Counted from the first letter of the stretch, positions 7,789-15,804 are shown. The stretch: DNA of 36,603 nucleotides from an uncultured Mycobacteriales bacterium (GCA_902805565.1 CADCTP010000275.1:1-36603), one strand, 5' to 3'. Notes: generated from the letters alone by a model not told the origin. Numbers and translations are program-made.

Positions 7789-8978
7789 GCCCGCCCGATC
7801 CGGGCCCGGCCGTGGCCGGTCCCGCCCTGCTCGACCCGGACGCCGTCGCGGCCGAGGTGGCCGCCGCCGTCGGCCTGGCGGAGGGACCCTCCGGCGTCCG
7901 GGCCGTGCTCCGGGAGATCGCCCGCGGCGCCGGCTCGACCCGGGCCGTCGGCCGCGCGGCCGGGCTGCCGCTGCCGGTCGTCGCCGCCGTGCAGGGCGAG
8001 CTGCGCACCCGCGGCGTGCTCACCGCCGAGCGCCCGTCGAAGCTGACCGCGGCCGGGCGGGCGGCGTTCGACCCGGGGGTGACGCTGTCCGGCCGCTGCC
8101 CGGCCTGCGCCGGCCTCGGCGTGCTGGACACCGCCGCCGCCGACCTGACCGCCGCGCTGGCCGGCCCGGCCGCCGACGTCCCACCGGTCCGGGTCGAGCT
8201 GGACCAGACCCACTGCACCCCGGCGACCAAGACCCGCCGGGTGCTGGCCATGCACGACGCCGGCGCGCTGGCCGGCCGGCACGTGCTGGTGCTCGGCGAC
8301 GACGACCTGGTGTCGCTGGCGCTGGTGCACTTCGCCCGGCTGCACGGCACCGGGCCGGCCTCGCTGACCGTCGTGGAGCTGGACCCGGCGCTGGTCGGCT
8401 TCCTGCGGGACCGGCTGGCCGACGCCCCGTTCCCGGTGGAGGTGGTCGAGCACGACCTGGCCGACCCGCTGCCGGCGCGGCTGCTGGGGACCGCGGACAC
8501 CGTGCAGACCGACCCGCCGTACACGGTGGCCGGCGCGCAGCTGTTCCTCACCCGGGCCGCGAGCGCGCTGCGGGCGGGTGCCGGCGGCGAGGTGTTCCTG
8601 TCCCTCGGGGTGCGCCGGCCGGCCGAGACGGTCGCGCTGCAGCAGGTGCTGACCCGGCTCGGGCTGGCCGTCCGGTCGATGCTGCCCGGCTTCAACGACT
8701 ACGTCGGCGCCGGCGTGCTCGGCGGCACCAGCGCGCTGTGGCACCTGGTCGCGGCCGGCGCGGCCCCGGCCGCCGAGCCGGACGGCGACGACGCCCTCTA
8801 CTCCGGCGAGGGCCGCAACCGCCGCCGGTACGTCTGCGCCCACTGCGGCACCGCCCAGACCGTCGGCGTGGGCCGCCGCTGGCGGACCGTCGGCGAGCTC
8901 AAGGAGGCCGGCTGCCCGCGCTGCGGCGGCCGCACCTTCCGCCCCCGCACCACGACGAGGACCCCCCGTGCCGACTGA
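7785..8978 (+). CDS. BpsA-type branched-chain polyamine synthase homologue with C-terminal zinc ribbon
   Basis: This 397-residue protein starts at the GTG of a GTGA overlap with the speD-like stop. It has an N-terminal winged-helix-like region (about residues 15-100, including a CPAC pair near 105), then the bis-aminopropyl spermidine synthase domain with GDDD at 171-174 and DPPYT at 243-247. Both motifs are hallmarks of archaeal and thermophile BpsA, which adds aminopropyl groups from decarboxylated AdoMet to an amine. An extra C-terminal segment holds a zinc-ribbon pattern (Cys351, Cys354, Cys377, Cys380). The adjacent speD-like gene supports aminopropyl transfer. The acceptor need not be spermidine: an ACP-bound or protein acceptor is possible given the downstream genes. 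Confidence 0.85.
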   Translation: MSPPDPGPAVAGPALLDPDAVAAEVAAAVGLAEGPSGVRAVLREIARGAGSTRAVGRAAGLPLPVVAAVQGELRTRGVLTAERPSKLTAAGRAAFDPGVTLSGRCPACAGLGVLDTAAADLTAALAGPAADVPPVRVELDQTHCTPATKTRRVLAMHDAGALAGRHVLVLGDDDLVSLALVHFARLHGTGPASLTVVELDPALVGFLRDRLADAPFPVEVVEHDLADPLPARLLGTADTVQTDPPYTVAGAQLFLTRAASALRAGAGGEVFLSLGVRRPAETVALQQVLTRLGLAVRSMLPGFNDYVGAGVLGGTSALWHLVAAGAAPAAEPDGDDALYSGEGRNRRRYVCAHCGTAQTVGVGRRWRTVGELKEAGCPRCGGRTFRPRTTTRTPRAD

Positions 8979-9420
8979 CCCGGTCCGGCCGGCCACCGAG
9001 GCCGACCTGGACACCCTGATCGCGTACGAGATCGAGATCGCCCGGATCTCCTTCGGCGACGAGGCGGTCACCGACCCGGAGCTGCACCGCAAGCGGGTGT
9101 CCGGCTCGCTGGGGAAGAAGGACGAGGTGACGCTGGTCGCCGAGCGGGACGGCGCGGTGGTCGGCTGGGTCTGGCTGTCCGGCCGGACGAACTCCCTCAC
9201 CGGCGACCGGTACGGCAACCTGCGCTCCCTGGCCACCAGCGACGTCCCCGGCCGGTCCGCGGTCGCCGAGCTGCTGCTCGACGCCGCGCTGGCGGCGGCG
9301 AAGGACCGCGGCGTGACCGAGGTGGTCGGCAAGGTCCACATGCGCAACGTGAACATGCGCGCGGTGTACGCGAAGCTCGGCTTCGCCGCCGAGCACCTGT
9401 CCATGCGGAAGGCCCTGTGA
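8968..9420 (+). CDS. GNAT-family N-acetyltransferase
   Basis: This 150-residue GNAT protein starts at a GTG inside the last codons of the BpsA-like gene (11-nt overlap). Its acetyl-CoA-binding region covers about residues 70-110 (NLRSLATSDVPGRSAVAELLL), and the family's C-terminal signature is RNVNMRAVYAKLGF. In this operon it might acylate the aminopropylated product or intermediate, as SpeG-type enzymes do with polyamines. That role is inferred from context only. Its stop overlaps the next GTG, so it is translationally coupled to the FkbH-like gene. Confidence 0.87.
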   Translation: MPTDPVRPATEADLDTLIAYEIEIARISFGDEAVTDPELHRKRVSGSLGKKDEVTLVAERDGAVVGWVWLSGRTNSLTGDRYGNLRSLATSDVPGRSAVAELLLDAALAAAKDRGVTEVVGKVHMRNVNMRAVYAKLGFAAEHLSMRKAL

Positions 9421-10427
9421 GCGGTCCGGCGCCCCGGCTGGTCAAGGTGGTGGTCTGGGACCTGGACGGCACGCTGTGGCCGGGCGTGGCGCTGGAGTCC
9501 GCCGCGCCGCCGGTGGCCGCGGCCGGGGCGGTGCGGGCCCTGGACGTCCTGGCCGGGCGGGGGATCCTGCTCAGCGTGGCCAGCCGCAACCCGGCCGAGG
9601 TCGGCACCCTGGTCGAGTCGCTGTTCGGCGACCGCTTCGTCGTCCCGCAGTACGGCTGGGGCCGCAAGGTCGACGCCCTGCGCCGGATCGCCGACGCCCT
9701 GGACGTACGGCTGGACGCGGTGGCGTTCGTCGACGACGACCCGATGGAGCGGGCCGACGTCGAGCGGACCCTGCCCGAGGTGGTCGTGCTGGCGCCGGAG
9801 GAGGTCCCGGAGGCGCTGGACTGGCCGGAGTTCGACCCGGGGCCGGTGACCGCGGCCGCCCGGGGCCGGCTGGACAGCTACCGGCAGCGGGCGGCCCGGC
9901 GGGCGGCCCGGGCCGGGTTCGCCGGGTCCGAAGAGGACTTCCTGCGGTGGTGCGACCTGCGGGCGACCGTCCGCGCGGCGGTGCCGGCGGACGCCGACCG
10001 GCTGGCCGAGCTGGCCCGGCGGACCACGCAGTACAACTCCACCGGCGCGGCGCTGCCCGACGGGACCCGGGTGGTGCTGGAGCTGGCCGACCGGTTCGGC
10101 GACGACGGGCTGGTCGGGGTGGCCGCGGTGCCGGCCGCGGCCGGCCCGGAGTGGCGGGTCGAGCTGGTCGCGGTGTCCTGCCGGGCCGGTGGCCGCGGCG
10201 CCGTGCCGGTGCTGCTGGCCGGCACCGGCCGGCTCGCCGCCACCCGCGGCGCACGGCGGCTGCTCGTCCCGTGCCGGCTCACCGAGCGCAACGTGCCGGT
10301 CCGGCTCGGCCTGCGCGCGGCCGGGTTCGCCGCCGCGTCCCGGGACGGCGACACCGCGGTGTTCGCCCGCGACCTGGACCCGGCGCCGGCGTACCCGGAG
10401 TGGGTCACCGTGCGGGAGGACCTGTGA
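9417..10427 (+). CDS. HAD-IIIC / FkbH-like protein
   Basis: This 336-residue protein has an N-terminal HAD domain with the nucleophile motif VWDLDGTLW (residues about 12-20; many FkbH proteins have N for the G), a VASRN second motif and FVDDDPMER as the acidic motif IV. A C-terminal GNAT-like domain (about 180-325) ends in TERNVPVRLGLRAAGF. FkbH proteins typically load glycerate from 1,3-bisphosphoglycerate onto an acyl carrier protein. A free ACP gene follows with a GTGA overlap, which strongly supports that partnership. Whether the loaded acid is glycerate here is unproven. It is shorter than the largest FkbH members, which carry extra N-terminal sequence. Confidence 0.85.
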   Translation: MSGPAPRLVKVVVWDLDGTLWPGVALESAAPPVAAAGAVRALDVLAGRGILLSVASRNPAEVGTLVESLFGDRFVVPQYGWGRKVDALRRIADALDVRLDAVAFVDDDPMERADVERTLPEVVVLAPEEVPEALDWPEFDPGPVTAAARGRLDSYRQRAARRAARAGFAGSEEDFLRWCDLRATVRAAVPADADRLAELARRTTQYNSTGAALPDGTRVVLELADRFGDDGLVGVAAVPAAAGPEWRVELVAVSCRAGGRGAVPVLLAGTGRLAATRGARRLLVPCRLTERNVPVRLGLRAAGFAAASRDGDTAVFARDLDPAPAYPEWVTVREDL

Positions 10428-10690
10428 GCGTGCCGGAGATCCTCGCCCGGGTGCTGGGCGACCCAGCCGCGGCGGCGCTGCCGGCCGGCACCCCGCTGCT
10501 GTCCGGCGGCCTCGGCCTGGACTCGGTGACCGTGGTCCGGCTGCTGGCCGAGGTCCGCGCGGAGTCCGGGGTGGACGTGGCCGACCTGGACCTGGACCTG
10601 GACGCGCTGGCCACCATCGCCAGCCTGACCGCCTTCGTCGAGGCGCACCGGGGAACAGCCCGACCGGACCGGGGGTTGGGCCGGTCGTGA
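10424..10690 (+). CDS. free-standing acyl carrier protein
   Basis: This 88-residue acidic protein has the phosphopantetheine attachment motif GLGLDSVTVVRLL, with Ser at about residue 31, within a four-helix ACP layout. It begins at a GTG overlapping the FkbH-like stop, and its own stop overlaps the GTG of the reductase. It is the likely carrier for the acyl group loaded by the FkbH-like protein, comparable in role to FkbJ in methoxymalonyl-ACP formation. No ketosynthase or acyltransferase is adjacent, so the fate of the bound acid is open: hand-off to a PKS elsewhere, reduction, or transfer to a polyamine. Confidence 0.88.
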   Translation: MSVPEILARVLGDPAAAALPAGTPLLSGGLGLDSVTVVRLLAEVRAESGVDVADLDLDLDALATIASLTAFVEAHRGTARPDRGLGRS

Positions 10691-11322
10691 GAATCGGCAT
10701 CGTCGGCGCCGGCAACATCGGCGGCACGCTCGCGACCCTGTTCACCCGTTCCGGCCACGAGGTGGCCCTGGCCAACTCGCGGGACCCGCGGACGCTGGCC
10801 GGCCAGGTCGCCGCGCTCGGCCCGCGGGCGCACGCCGCCACCGCCGCCGAGGCCGCCGCGTTCGGCGAGGTCGTGGTGCTCGCCATCCCGCTGGGGGCGT
10901 ACGCGGACCTGCCGCCGGAGCCGTTCGCCGGCCGGATCGTCGTGGACGCCAACAATTACTACCCCGCGCGGGACGGCCGGATCGCCGAGCTGGACTCCGG
11001 CGCCCTGACCTCGACCGGGCTGCTGGCCCGGCACCTGCCCGACGCCCGGGTGACCAAGGCGTTCAACACCATCCACTGGGAGCACCTGCGCGACCTCGGC
11101 CGCCCGGACGCCCCGGCCGCCGACCGCCGGGCCATCCCGATCGCCGGCGACGACGCCGCGGCGAAGGCCGTGCTGACCGACCTGATCGACCAGATCGGCT
11201 TCACCGCGGTGGACACCGGCCTGCTGGTGGACAGCTGGCGCCAGCAGCCGGACACCCCGGTGTACGGCGCCGAGGTCTCCGCCGACCAGGCCACCGTCCT
11301 GATCGCCCAGGCCCGCCGCTGA
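10687..11322 (+). CDS. NADPH-dependent F420 reductase-like oxidoreductase
   Basis: This 211-residue protein starts at GTG in a GTGA overlap with the ACP gene. It has an N-terminal Rossmann motif GAGNIGGTLA followed by NSRDPRTL, where Ser-Arg after the second strand indicates NADP(H). The family (F420-dependent NADP oxidoreductase-like, related to NAD-binding domains of 3-hydroxyacid dehydrogenases) includes true F420:NADP reductases and proteins of unknown function. In this operon it could oxidise or reduce the ACP-bound acid, as FkbK does in methoxymalonyl formation, or supply reducing power. It is the last gene of the operon and converges on the AlbA_2 gene. Confidence 0.85.
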   Translation: MRIGIVGAGNIGGTLATLFTRSGHEVALANSRDPRTLAGQVAALGPRAHAATAAEAAAFGEVVVLAIPLGAYADLPPEPFAGRIVVDANNYYPARDGRIAELDSGALTSTGLLARHLPDARVTKAFNTIHWEHLRDLGRPDAPAADRRAIPIAGDDAAAKAVLTDLIDQIGFTAVDTGLLVDSWRQQPDTPVYGAEVSADQATVLIAQARR

Positions 11323-11332
11323 CCGCCCGGGC

Positions 11333-11352
11333 CGGGTGCCCGCCCGCACCCG
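11333..11352. terminator. hairpin between convergent genes
   Basis: CGGGTGC (11333-11339) and GCACCCG (11346-11352) form a 7-bp stem with a 6-nt loop in the 45-nt gap between the end of the six-gene operon and the end of the convergent AlbA_2 gene. It could terminate both. There is no U-tract, as is usual in actinomycetes. Confidence 0.45.
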
Positions 11353-11367
11353 ACCCGCCGCTCCGGA

Positions 11368-13134
11368 TCAGCTCGTGCTCGACGTTGGCGCCGGCAGGAA
11401 GTGGGCGGCCCGTCCCTTCCCGGGCCCCCGCACCAGCAGGTCGCCCTGGCTCGCGAGGTCGGACAGGACCTTGGAGACGTAGGGCTGGTGCATGCCGGTC
11501 AGGCCGGCGACGTCCCCGGACGTCACTCGCGGGTGATCGGCGAGCCAGACCTGTGCCACTCGGCGCACCGTCGCGGCTCCGCTGGCCCGGAACCACAGGA
11601 GCTCACCGGCAGCGGGTACCGGACCGTACCGTCCCGCCGCCGCGTCCCGTGCGGTCGAGGCTTCCAACCGCCACGTCCCGGCGACGTGCACGAACAGCGA
11701 CCGGCCCTCGACGTGGCACTCCTCGATCGCGGCCAGGGCGACGGTGGCCGCGTCCCGACCGGACTGGAGGACCCGGCCGACCTGGTCCAGGGTGAGGAAG
11801 GGTTGCCGGAGAAGGGCGTCGAGGAGGACGGCGACGCGTACGTCGCGTCGGCGCGGCGCCGGTTCGATCGCGGCGAGCAGGTGCGCGAGTACCGGCAGCA
11901 GTGGCCGTCCCGCCAGCGTGGTGCGGACGCGTGGCCCCGCGACCTCCTCCAGGAGTGGCGGCCGGTGGCCCTCGGCGAGCATCGTCTGGTACATCCGCGG
12001 GACGCCCACCCCCTGTCGGTCCACCAGTCGGAGCGCCCGGAAGAGGTCGGCCAGCGCCGGATACCTCGAGTGGCGCGTCGACAGGGCGTTCGACGGGGTC
12101 ACGCCTCCGGTGAAGCCGCCGGGGCTGGTCACCTCCAGCAGGTCGTCCGCCTCCACCCACCGTACGGCCGTCGGCTCGGGTTGGAACCAGTCGCGGTGGG
12201 TCAGCCCGTTGAGGATCGCCTCCCGCACGGCCCGGGGTGGCAGCAAGCGCTGCCCGCTCTCCACGAACCCCCGGCTGGACGGCCGTACGCCGTTGACGGC
12301 GTCGAGTCGGTCCTCCACCGCCTGCAGCGCCTCGATGAGGCTGGTCCCCGCCGGCTGGGTGTAGCGCAATGTCACGTCCCCGCCCACCACGTCCAGCCGG
12401 GACAGCTCGACGAGCGGCACCGACGACGGGCAGAGCAGCAGTACGCCGGCCTGACTCAGCCGGCCGTCGGGCCGCAGGACGCCGAGCCGGGTGAGTAGCT
12501 CGGTGTTGCCGGACTCGGCCGCATCGAGGTCCCCACCGGCGCGGAGGTAGTCGCGGGTCACCGCCAGGGCGCGCGTCGAGATGTCCGCCGCCCCCCGCTC
12601 CGTCGTCGCGGCCATGGGGTCCAGGCCGATCCGGGCGGCGCGATGGCTCCACCATTCGGCCCGGTCCACGGTCCGGCACTGGTCCCCGACCCGCCAGCGA
12701 AGGCGGTGATCAGGGTCCTCCACCGGCTCCGGGCTCTCGCTCACCAGCAGGATGAGGATCCTGATGCCGCGGAGGTGCCGCTCTTCGATGACGGGAGCGA
12801 TCCCGGTCAGGTCGTCCAGACGCTGTCGCAGCCACTCGGTGTTGAGCTGGGTGCCCAGCGGACCCAACGTCTTGTCGTCGACCCCGAGCACGATGACCCC
12901 ACCGCCAGGGGTGTTGGAGAAGCACCGGACCTCGCCCGCGAGGTGCTCGGCCGCCGTCGGGTTGGTCGCGGTCCCCGGCTGCAGGGTCCCATCCCGCCCG
13001 CGCCGGCCGGCCTCCTCCTTGAGGTCGACCTTCTCGCTCTCCACACCCGATGCCGGGCCGGCCGACAGTGCGACCAGCACCCGATCGGCCTCCGCGCGGA
13101 GTCGCGCCCTGGCCTCGACCGGGTCCGGAATCAT
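11368..13134 (-). CDS. AlbA_2 (Schlafen-like) / HATPase domain protein, putative transcriptional regulator
   Basis: This 588-residue protein begins MIPDPVEARARL. Residues about 30-160 form an AlbA_2/Schlafen-like domain (FSNTPGGGVIVLGVDDKTLG). About 260-400 form a GHKL-type ATPase-like module of the RecG-like/HATPase_c_4 sort (REAILNGLTHRDW, then VTSPGGFTGGVTPSN). The C-terminus (about 500-575) contains winged-helix segments (TSGDVAGLTGMHQPYVSKVLSDLASQG). Such proteins are usually annotated as ATP-binding or putative transcriptional regulators, and some lie in defence or mobile regions. The ATG at 13134 was chosen; a GTG three codons upstream (13143) is equally possible, as neither has a clear Shine-Dalgarno. 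An AT-rich palindrome lies just upstream and may be its operator. Confidence 0.8.
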   Translation of the reverse strand: MIPDPVEARARLRAEADRVLVALSAGPASGVESEKVDLKEEAGRRGRDGTLQPGTATNPTAAEHLAGEVRCFSNTPGGGVIVLGVDDKTLGPLGTQLNTEWLRQRLDDLTGIAPVIEERHLRGIRILILLVSESPEPVEDPDHRLRWRVGDQCRTVDRAEWWSHRAARIGLDPMAATTERGAADISTRALAVTRDYLRAGGDLDAAESGNTELLTRLGVLRPDGRLSQAGVLLLCPSSVPLVELSRLDVVGGDVTLRYTQPAGTSLIEALQAVEDRLDAVNGVRPSSRGFVESGQRLLPPRAVREAILNGLTHRDWFQPEPTAVRWVEADDLLEVTSPGGFTGGVTPSNALSTRHSRYPALADLFRALRLVDRQGVGVPRMYQTMLAEGHRPPLLEEVAGPRVRTTLAGRPLLPVLAHLLAAIEPAPRRRDVRVAVLLDALLRQPFLTLDQVGRVLQSGRDAATVALAAIEECHVEGRSLFVHVAGTWRLEASTARDAAAGRYGPVPAAGELLWFRASGAATVRRVAQVWLADHPRVTSGDVAGLTGMHQPYVSKVLSDLASQGDLLVRGPGKGRAAHFLPAPTSSTS

Positions 13135-13164
13135 GTGAGTCACCGCAGCCGCCCGACATTCTCG

Positions 13165-13189
13165 TAAGATTAGAAGCTGCCTAATCTTA
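13165..13189. promoter_or_regulatory. AT-rich perfect palindrome upstream of the AlbA_2 gene
   Basis: TAAGATTAG (13165-13173), a 7-nt spacer and CTAATCTTA (13181-13189) form a perfect 9-bp inverted repeat of low GC in otherwise very GC-rich DNA. It overlaps the last codons of the AdoMet hydrolase gene and sits 22-31 nt from the possible starts of the AlbA_2 gene. TAATCT within it fits a -10 box on the minus strand. An autoregulatory operator is the likeliest reading. A terminator for the upstream gene is an alternative, though the stem is AT-rich and weak. Confidence 0.5.
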
Positions 13190-13979
13190 TACTCTCGATC
13201 TTGACCCCGTCGCCGGCCCGTACGCCGAGCAGCGCCGCCGCGTCGCCCCGGTTGACGGCCACCGCGAGCAGGCCCGCGCTGTCGGCGATCACCACCGGCT
13301 CGCCGGCCGGCACGTCGGCGAAGGTCCGCCCGGTCCGGGCCGCCAGCGCGGTGTCCCCGGCCACCACCCGGACCGCGCCGGACAGCCCGGCCGCGGCGAG
13401 GTCGGCCGCGGTCGCGGCCAGCTGGACGTTGCCGAAGCCGTCCACCGTGGCCACGGTGGCCCGCAGGACGCCCGGCCCGGTGCGGACGGCCGGCACCGGC
13501 AGCCGCACCAGGTCGGCCACCGGCGGTCCCAGCTCGGCCGGGTCCAGCCCGCGGCACAGCGCGGCCGCGACCGGCGCGAACACGTCCCGGCCGTGGAAGG
13601 TGGCCGACACCACCGGCAGGTGGTGGGCGGGCTCGGTCAGCGCGTACGCCGCGGTGACCCCGCCCAGCGCGTCCGCGGCCGGCGGCAGCAGGCCGTTGTC
13701 CGGCCCGACCAGCACGCCGCGGCCGGTCAGCACGGCGACCCCGCGCCGCTCGGTGCCGACGCCGGGGTCCACCACCGCCAGGTGCACCGACGGCGGCAGC
13801 CACGGCACGGTCTGGGCGAGCACCGCCGCCCCCCGCCGTACGTCCTGCGGCGGGACCTGGTGGGTCACGTCGATCACCGTCACCCCGGGCGCCCGCACCG
13901 CGAGCACCCCCTTGCAGGCGGCCACGAACCCGTCGGCGGTCCCGTAGTCGGTGGTGAACGAGACGTGCCGGTAGCTCAC
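13170..13979 (-). CDS. SAM hydroxide adenosyltransferase (DUF62 / AdoMet hydrolase)
   Basis: This 269-residue protein has the family hallmarks: an N-terminal [17 protein letters not shown] holding the Asp and Arg of the catalytic set, GPDNGLL, and [12 protein letters not shown] with the catalytic His. The DGFGNVQL segment starts the C-terminal domain. Family members use water or hydroxide to split AdoMet into adenosine and methionine and share their fold with the fluorinase. Nothing here indicates halide use. The GTG at 13979 overlaps the TGA of the thiamine-binding protein gene (GTGA), so the two are co-translated. The last codons lie within the AT-rich palindrome upstream of the next gene. 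Confidence 0.9.
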   Translation of the reverse strand: MSYRHVSFTTDYGTADGFVAACKGVLAVRAPGVTVIDVTHQVPPQDVRRGAAVLAQTVPWLPPSVHLAVVDPGVGTERRGVAVLTGRGVLVGPDNGLLPPAADALGGVTAAYALTEPAHHLPVVSATFHGRDVFAPVAAALCRGLDPAELGPPVADLVRLPVPAVRTGPGVLRATVATVDGFGNVQLAATAADLAAAGLSGAVRVVAGDTALAARTGRTFADVPAGEPVVIADSAGLLAVAVNRGDAAALLGVRAGDGVKIESIRLGSF

Positions 13980-14269
13980 GCCTGCAGGTGCCTCTCCACC
14001 GAGGCGATCTTCGCCGACATCATGTCGGTCATCCCCTCCCGCAGGTCGGCCTTGAGCACCAGGCTGACCCGGGGCGACTGCGCGGCGACGGCCTCGGTGG
14101 CCGCCTTGACCACCGCCATCACCTCGTCCCACTCGCCCTCCAGCGTGGTGAACATGGCATCGGTCCGGTTGGGCAGCCCGGACTCCCGGACCACCCGGAC
14201 CGCCTCCGCGACCGCCGCCCCCACCGTCTCCCCGGTCCCCACCGGACTCACCGAGAACGCCACCAACAT
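13976..14269 (-). CDS. MTH1187-type thiamine-binding protein
   Basis: This 97-residue protein begins [20 protein letters not shown] and matches the small ferredoxin-like MTH1187/YkoF group that binds thiamine or its pyrimidine moiety. Conserved features include [22 protein letters not shown] chose the ATG at 14269, preceded by TTGGAG; the frame extends 20 codons upstream but with low-complexity Arg/Gly sequence. It overlaps and precedes the AdoMet hydrolase gene, a pairing that I cannot tie to a pathway. Confidence 0.85.
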   Translation of the reverse strand: MLVAFSVSPVGTGETVGAAVAEAVRVVRESGLPNRTDAMFTTLEGEWDEVMAVVKAATEAVAAQSPRVSLVLKADLREGMTDMMSAKIASVERHLQA

Positions 14270-14380
14270 GCCTGCTCCAACTCCCTCACCTCGTCGGCGG
14301 GCCCGGACAGGTCCGCCCGGGAGATGCATGCCCGCTCGCCGTACCTTTCACCGGGCGACCGCCCGACCGGAGGTGCACCG

Positions 14381-15208
14381 TTGCCCGCGCGCCGCAGCGT
14401 CCTGTTCGTGACCGACCTCGCGTACCCGGCCCGGGGCCGGCGCTACGGCGACGAGGACGTCTTCCTGACCTCGCGGTTGCGGGCCGGGTTCGACCTCGCC
14501 CTGTGCCACCCGCTGGACGCGGTCGCGCTGATGGACGCCTTCGACGTGGTCGTGGTCCGCAACAGCGGTCCGGTGCTGCACTACCGCGCCGGGTACGACG
14601 CCTTCCGGGAGCAGGCCACCGCGCGCGGCACCCGGGTCTACAACCCGCTGTCCGGCCGCGGCGACATGGCCGGCAAGGGATACCTGGTGGAGCTGACCGC
14701 CGCCGGGCACCCGGTCATCCCGACCGTCGACCGGCCCGAGGACCTGCACCTGCTGCCCGCGGCGGCCGAGTACGCGGTCAAGCCGCGGGCCGGCGCGGAC
14801 TCCATCGGCCTGACCTTCGTCCCCCGGGACCGGCTGGCCGGCGCCCTCGCCTCCGGGAACCTGCTGGCCCAGCCGCGGGTGGACTTCCGCTACGAGGTCT
14901 CGTTCTACTACGTCGACGACGCCTTCCAGTACGCCCTGCACGCCCCCGACCCGGCCCGGCGCTGGGCGCTGGCCCCGTACGACCCGACCGACGCGGACCT
15001 CGACTTCGCCCGCGGGTTCATCGAGTGGAACACCCTCGACCACGGCGTACAGCGGGTGGACGCCTGCCGGACCCGGGCCGGGGACCTGCTCCTGGTCGAG
15101 CTGGAGGACCTCAACCCGTACCTGTCCCTGGACCTGCTGCCCGAGCGCACCCGGGACGCCTTCGTGGCCGACCTGACCTCGTCGCTGCACCGCTACCTGG
15201 ACAGCTGA
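14381..15208 (+). CDS. ATP-grasp family protein
   Basis: This 275-residue protein starts at a TTG with GGAGGTG at 14369-14375, 5 nt upstream; no ATG or GTG in frame has a comparable site. Residues about 1-75 form a pre-ATP-grasp domain (RSVLFVTDLAYPARG). The central part contains YAVKPRAGADSIGLTF, the nucleotide-binding Lys region. The C-terminal metal-binding signature is VELEDLNPYLSLD. It resembles RimK/glutathione-synthase-like ligases that join a carboxylate to an amine using ATP, but no substrate can be named. It is transcribed divergently from the thiamine-binding/AdoMet-hydrolase pair. Confidence 0.75.
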   Translation: MPARRSVLFVTDLAYPARGRRYGDEDVFLTSRLRAGFDLALCHPLDAVALMDAFDVVVVRNSGPVLHYRAGYDAFREQATARGTRVYNPLSGRGDMAGKGYLVELTAAGHPVIPTVDRPEDLHLLPAAAEYAVKPRAGADSIGLTFVPRDRLAGALASGNLLAQPRVDFRYEVSFYYVDDAFQYALHAPDPARRWALAPYDPTDADLDFARGFIEWNTLDHGVQRVDACRTRAGDLLLVELEDLNPYLSLDLLPERTRDAFVADLTSSLHRYLDS

Positions 15209-15331
15209 CGGCCCGAGTGGGGCACCGTCGCCGACCCTCGGGGCGGAGCCGCACGGCCGCCGGGCCGCCGGGATCCCCCGGCCGGGCCGGTCCTCGGGCG
15301 GGGGAGTCCTCGGGGGCGGGGGCGACCCGCG

Positions 15332-15637
15332 TCACCGGTCCAGCGGCTCGACGGTCACCGTGGCGAGGTCCCCCTCGTCCAGGTCCTCCGCCCGGCGTAC
15401 CGCCTTCTTGACCGGCAGCGAGTAGCCGCCCCGCGCGGCGTCCGGGAAGATCGAGGTCGCCCACGTGCTGCCGCCCACGGTGACCCGCACCCGCACCGAC
15501 CCGAACCCGCGCCGCGGCGCGGTCCCCACCAGGTCCCGGATCTCCGCCGACGCCTCCGCCGGCAGGCTGACGAACATCCAGCTGTCCGTACGGCGCGCGT
15601 CCCACCTCCACAACCGCGCCTCGAAGCTGAATCTCAC
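15332..15637 (-). CDS. DUF1905 family protein
   Basis: This 101-residue protein has the DUF1905 pattern: FEARLWRWDARRTDSWMFVSLP near the N-terminus, then GFGSVRVRVTVGGSTWATSIFP and YSLPVKKAVRRAEDLDEGD at the C-terminus. It is a small beta-barrel domain of unknown function. Two consecutive GTG codons (15640 and 15637) can start it; the second has better spacing from AGGG. It converges on the ATP-grasp gene across about 120 nt of GC-rich sequence without an obvious single terminator. Confidence 0.8.
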   Translation of the reverse strand: MRFSFEARLWRWDARRTDSWMFVSLPAEASAEIRDLVGTAPRRGFGSVRVRVTVGGSTWATSIFPDAARGGYSLPVKKAVRRAEDLDEGDLATVTVEPLDR

Positions 15638-15804
15638 CACCCCACCCTGGCACGTCCCCGGGACGGTCGGGGACCGAGGTGAGGGGTCCGCGGAGCCCGA
15701 CTCCGGTCGGAGCGACGCACATCCACCGCAGCACCGCGGACGCCGGCCCCGGTGAAATCCTTCGTGCTGAACGCGTGGCCGGCCGGGCCGCAATTTCCGA
15801 GCAA

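Noticed and set aside
13170-13979. Fluorinase or chlorinase
   Set aside because: The Asp-Arg-His set and overall motifs are those of the AdoMet-hydrolysing DUF62 group; no fluorometabolite genes are nearby.
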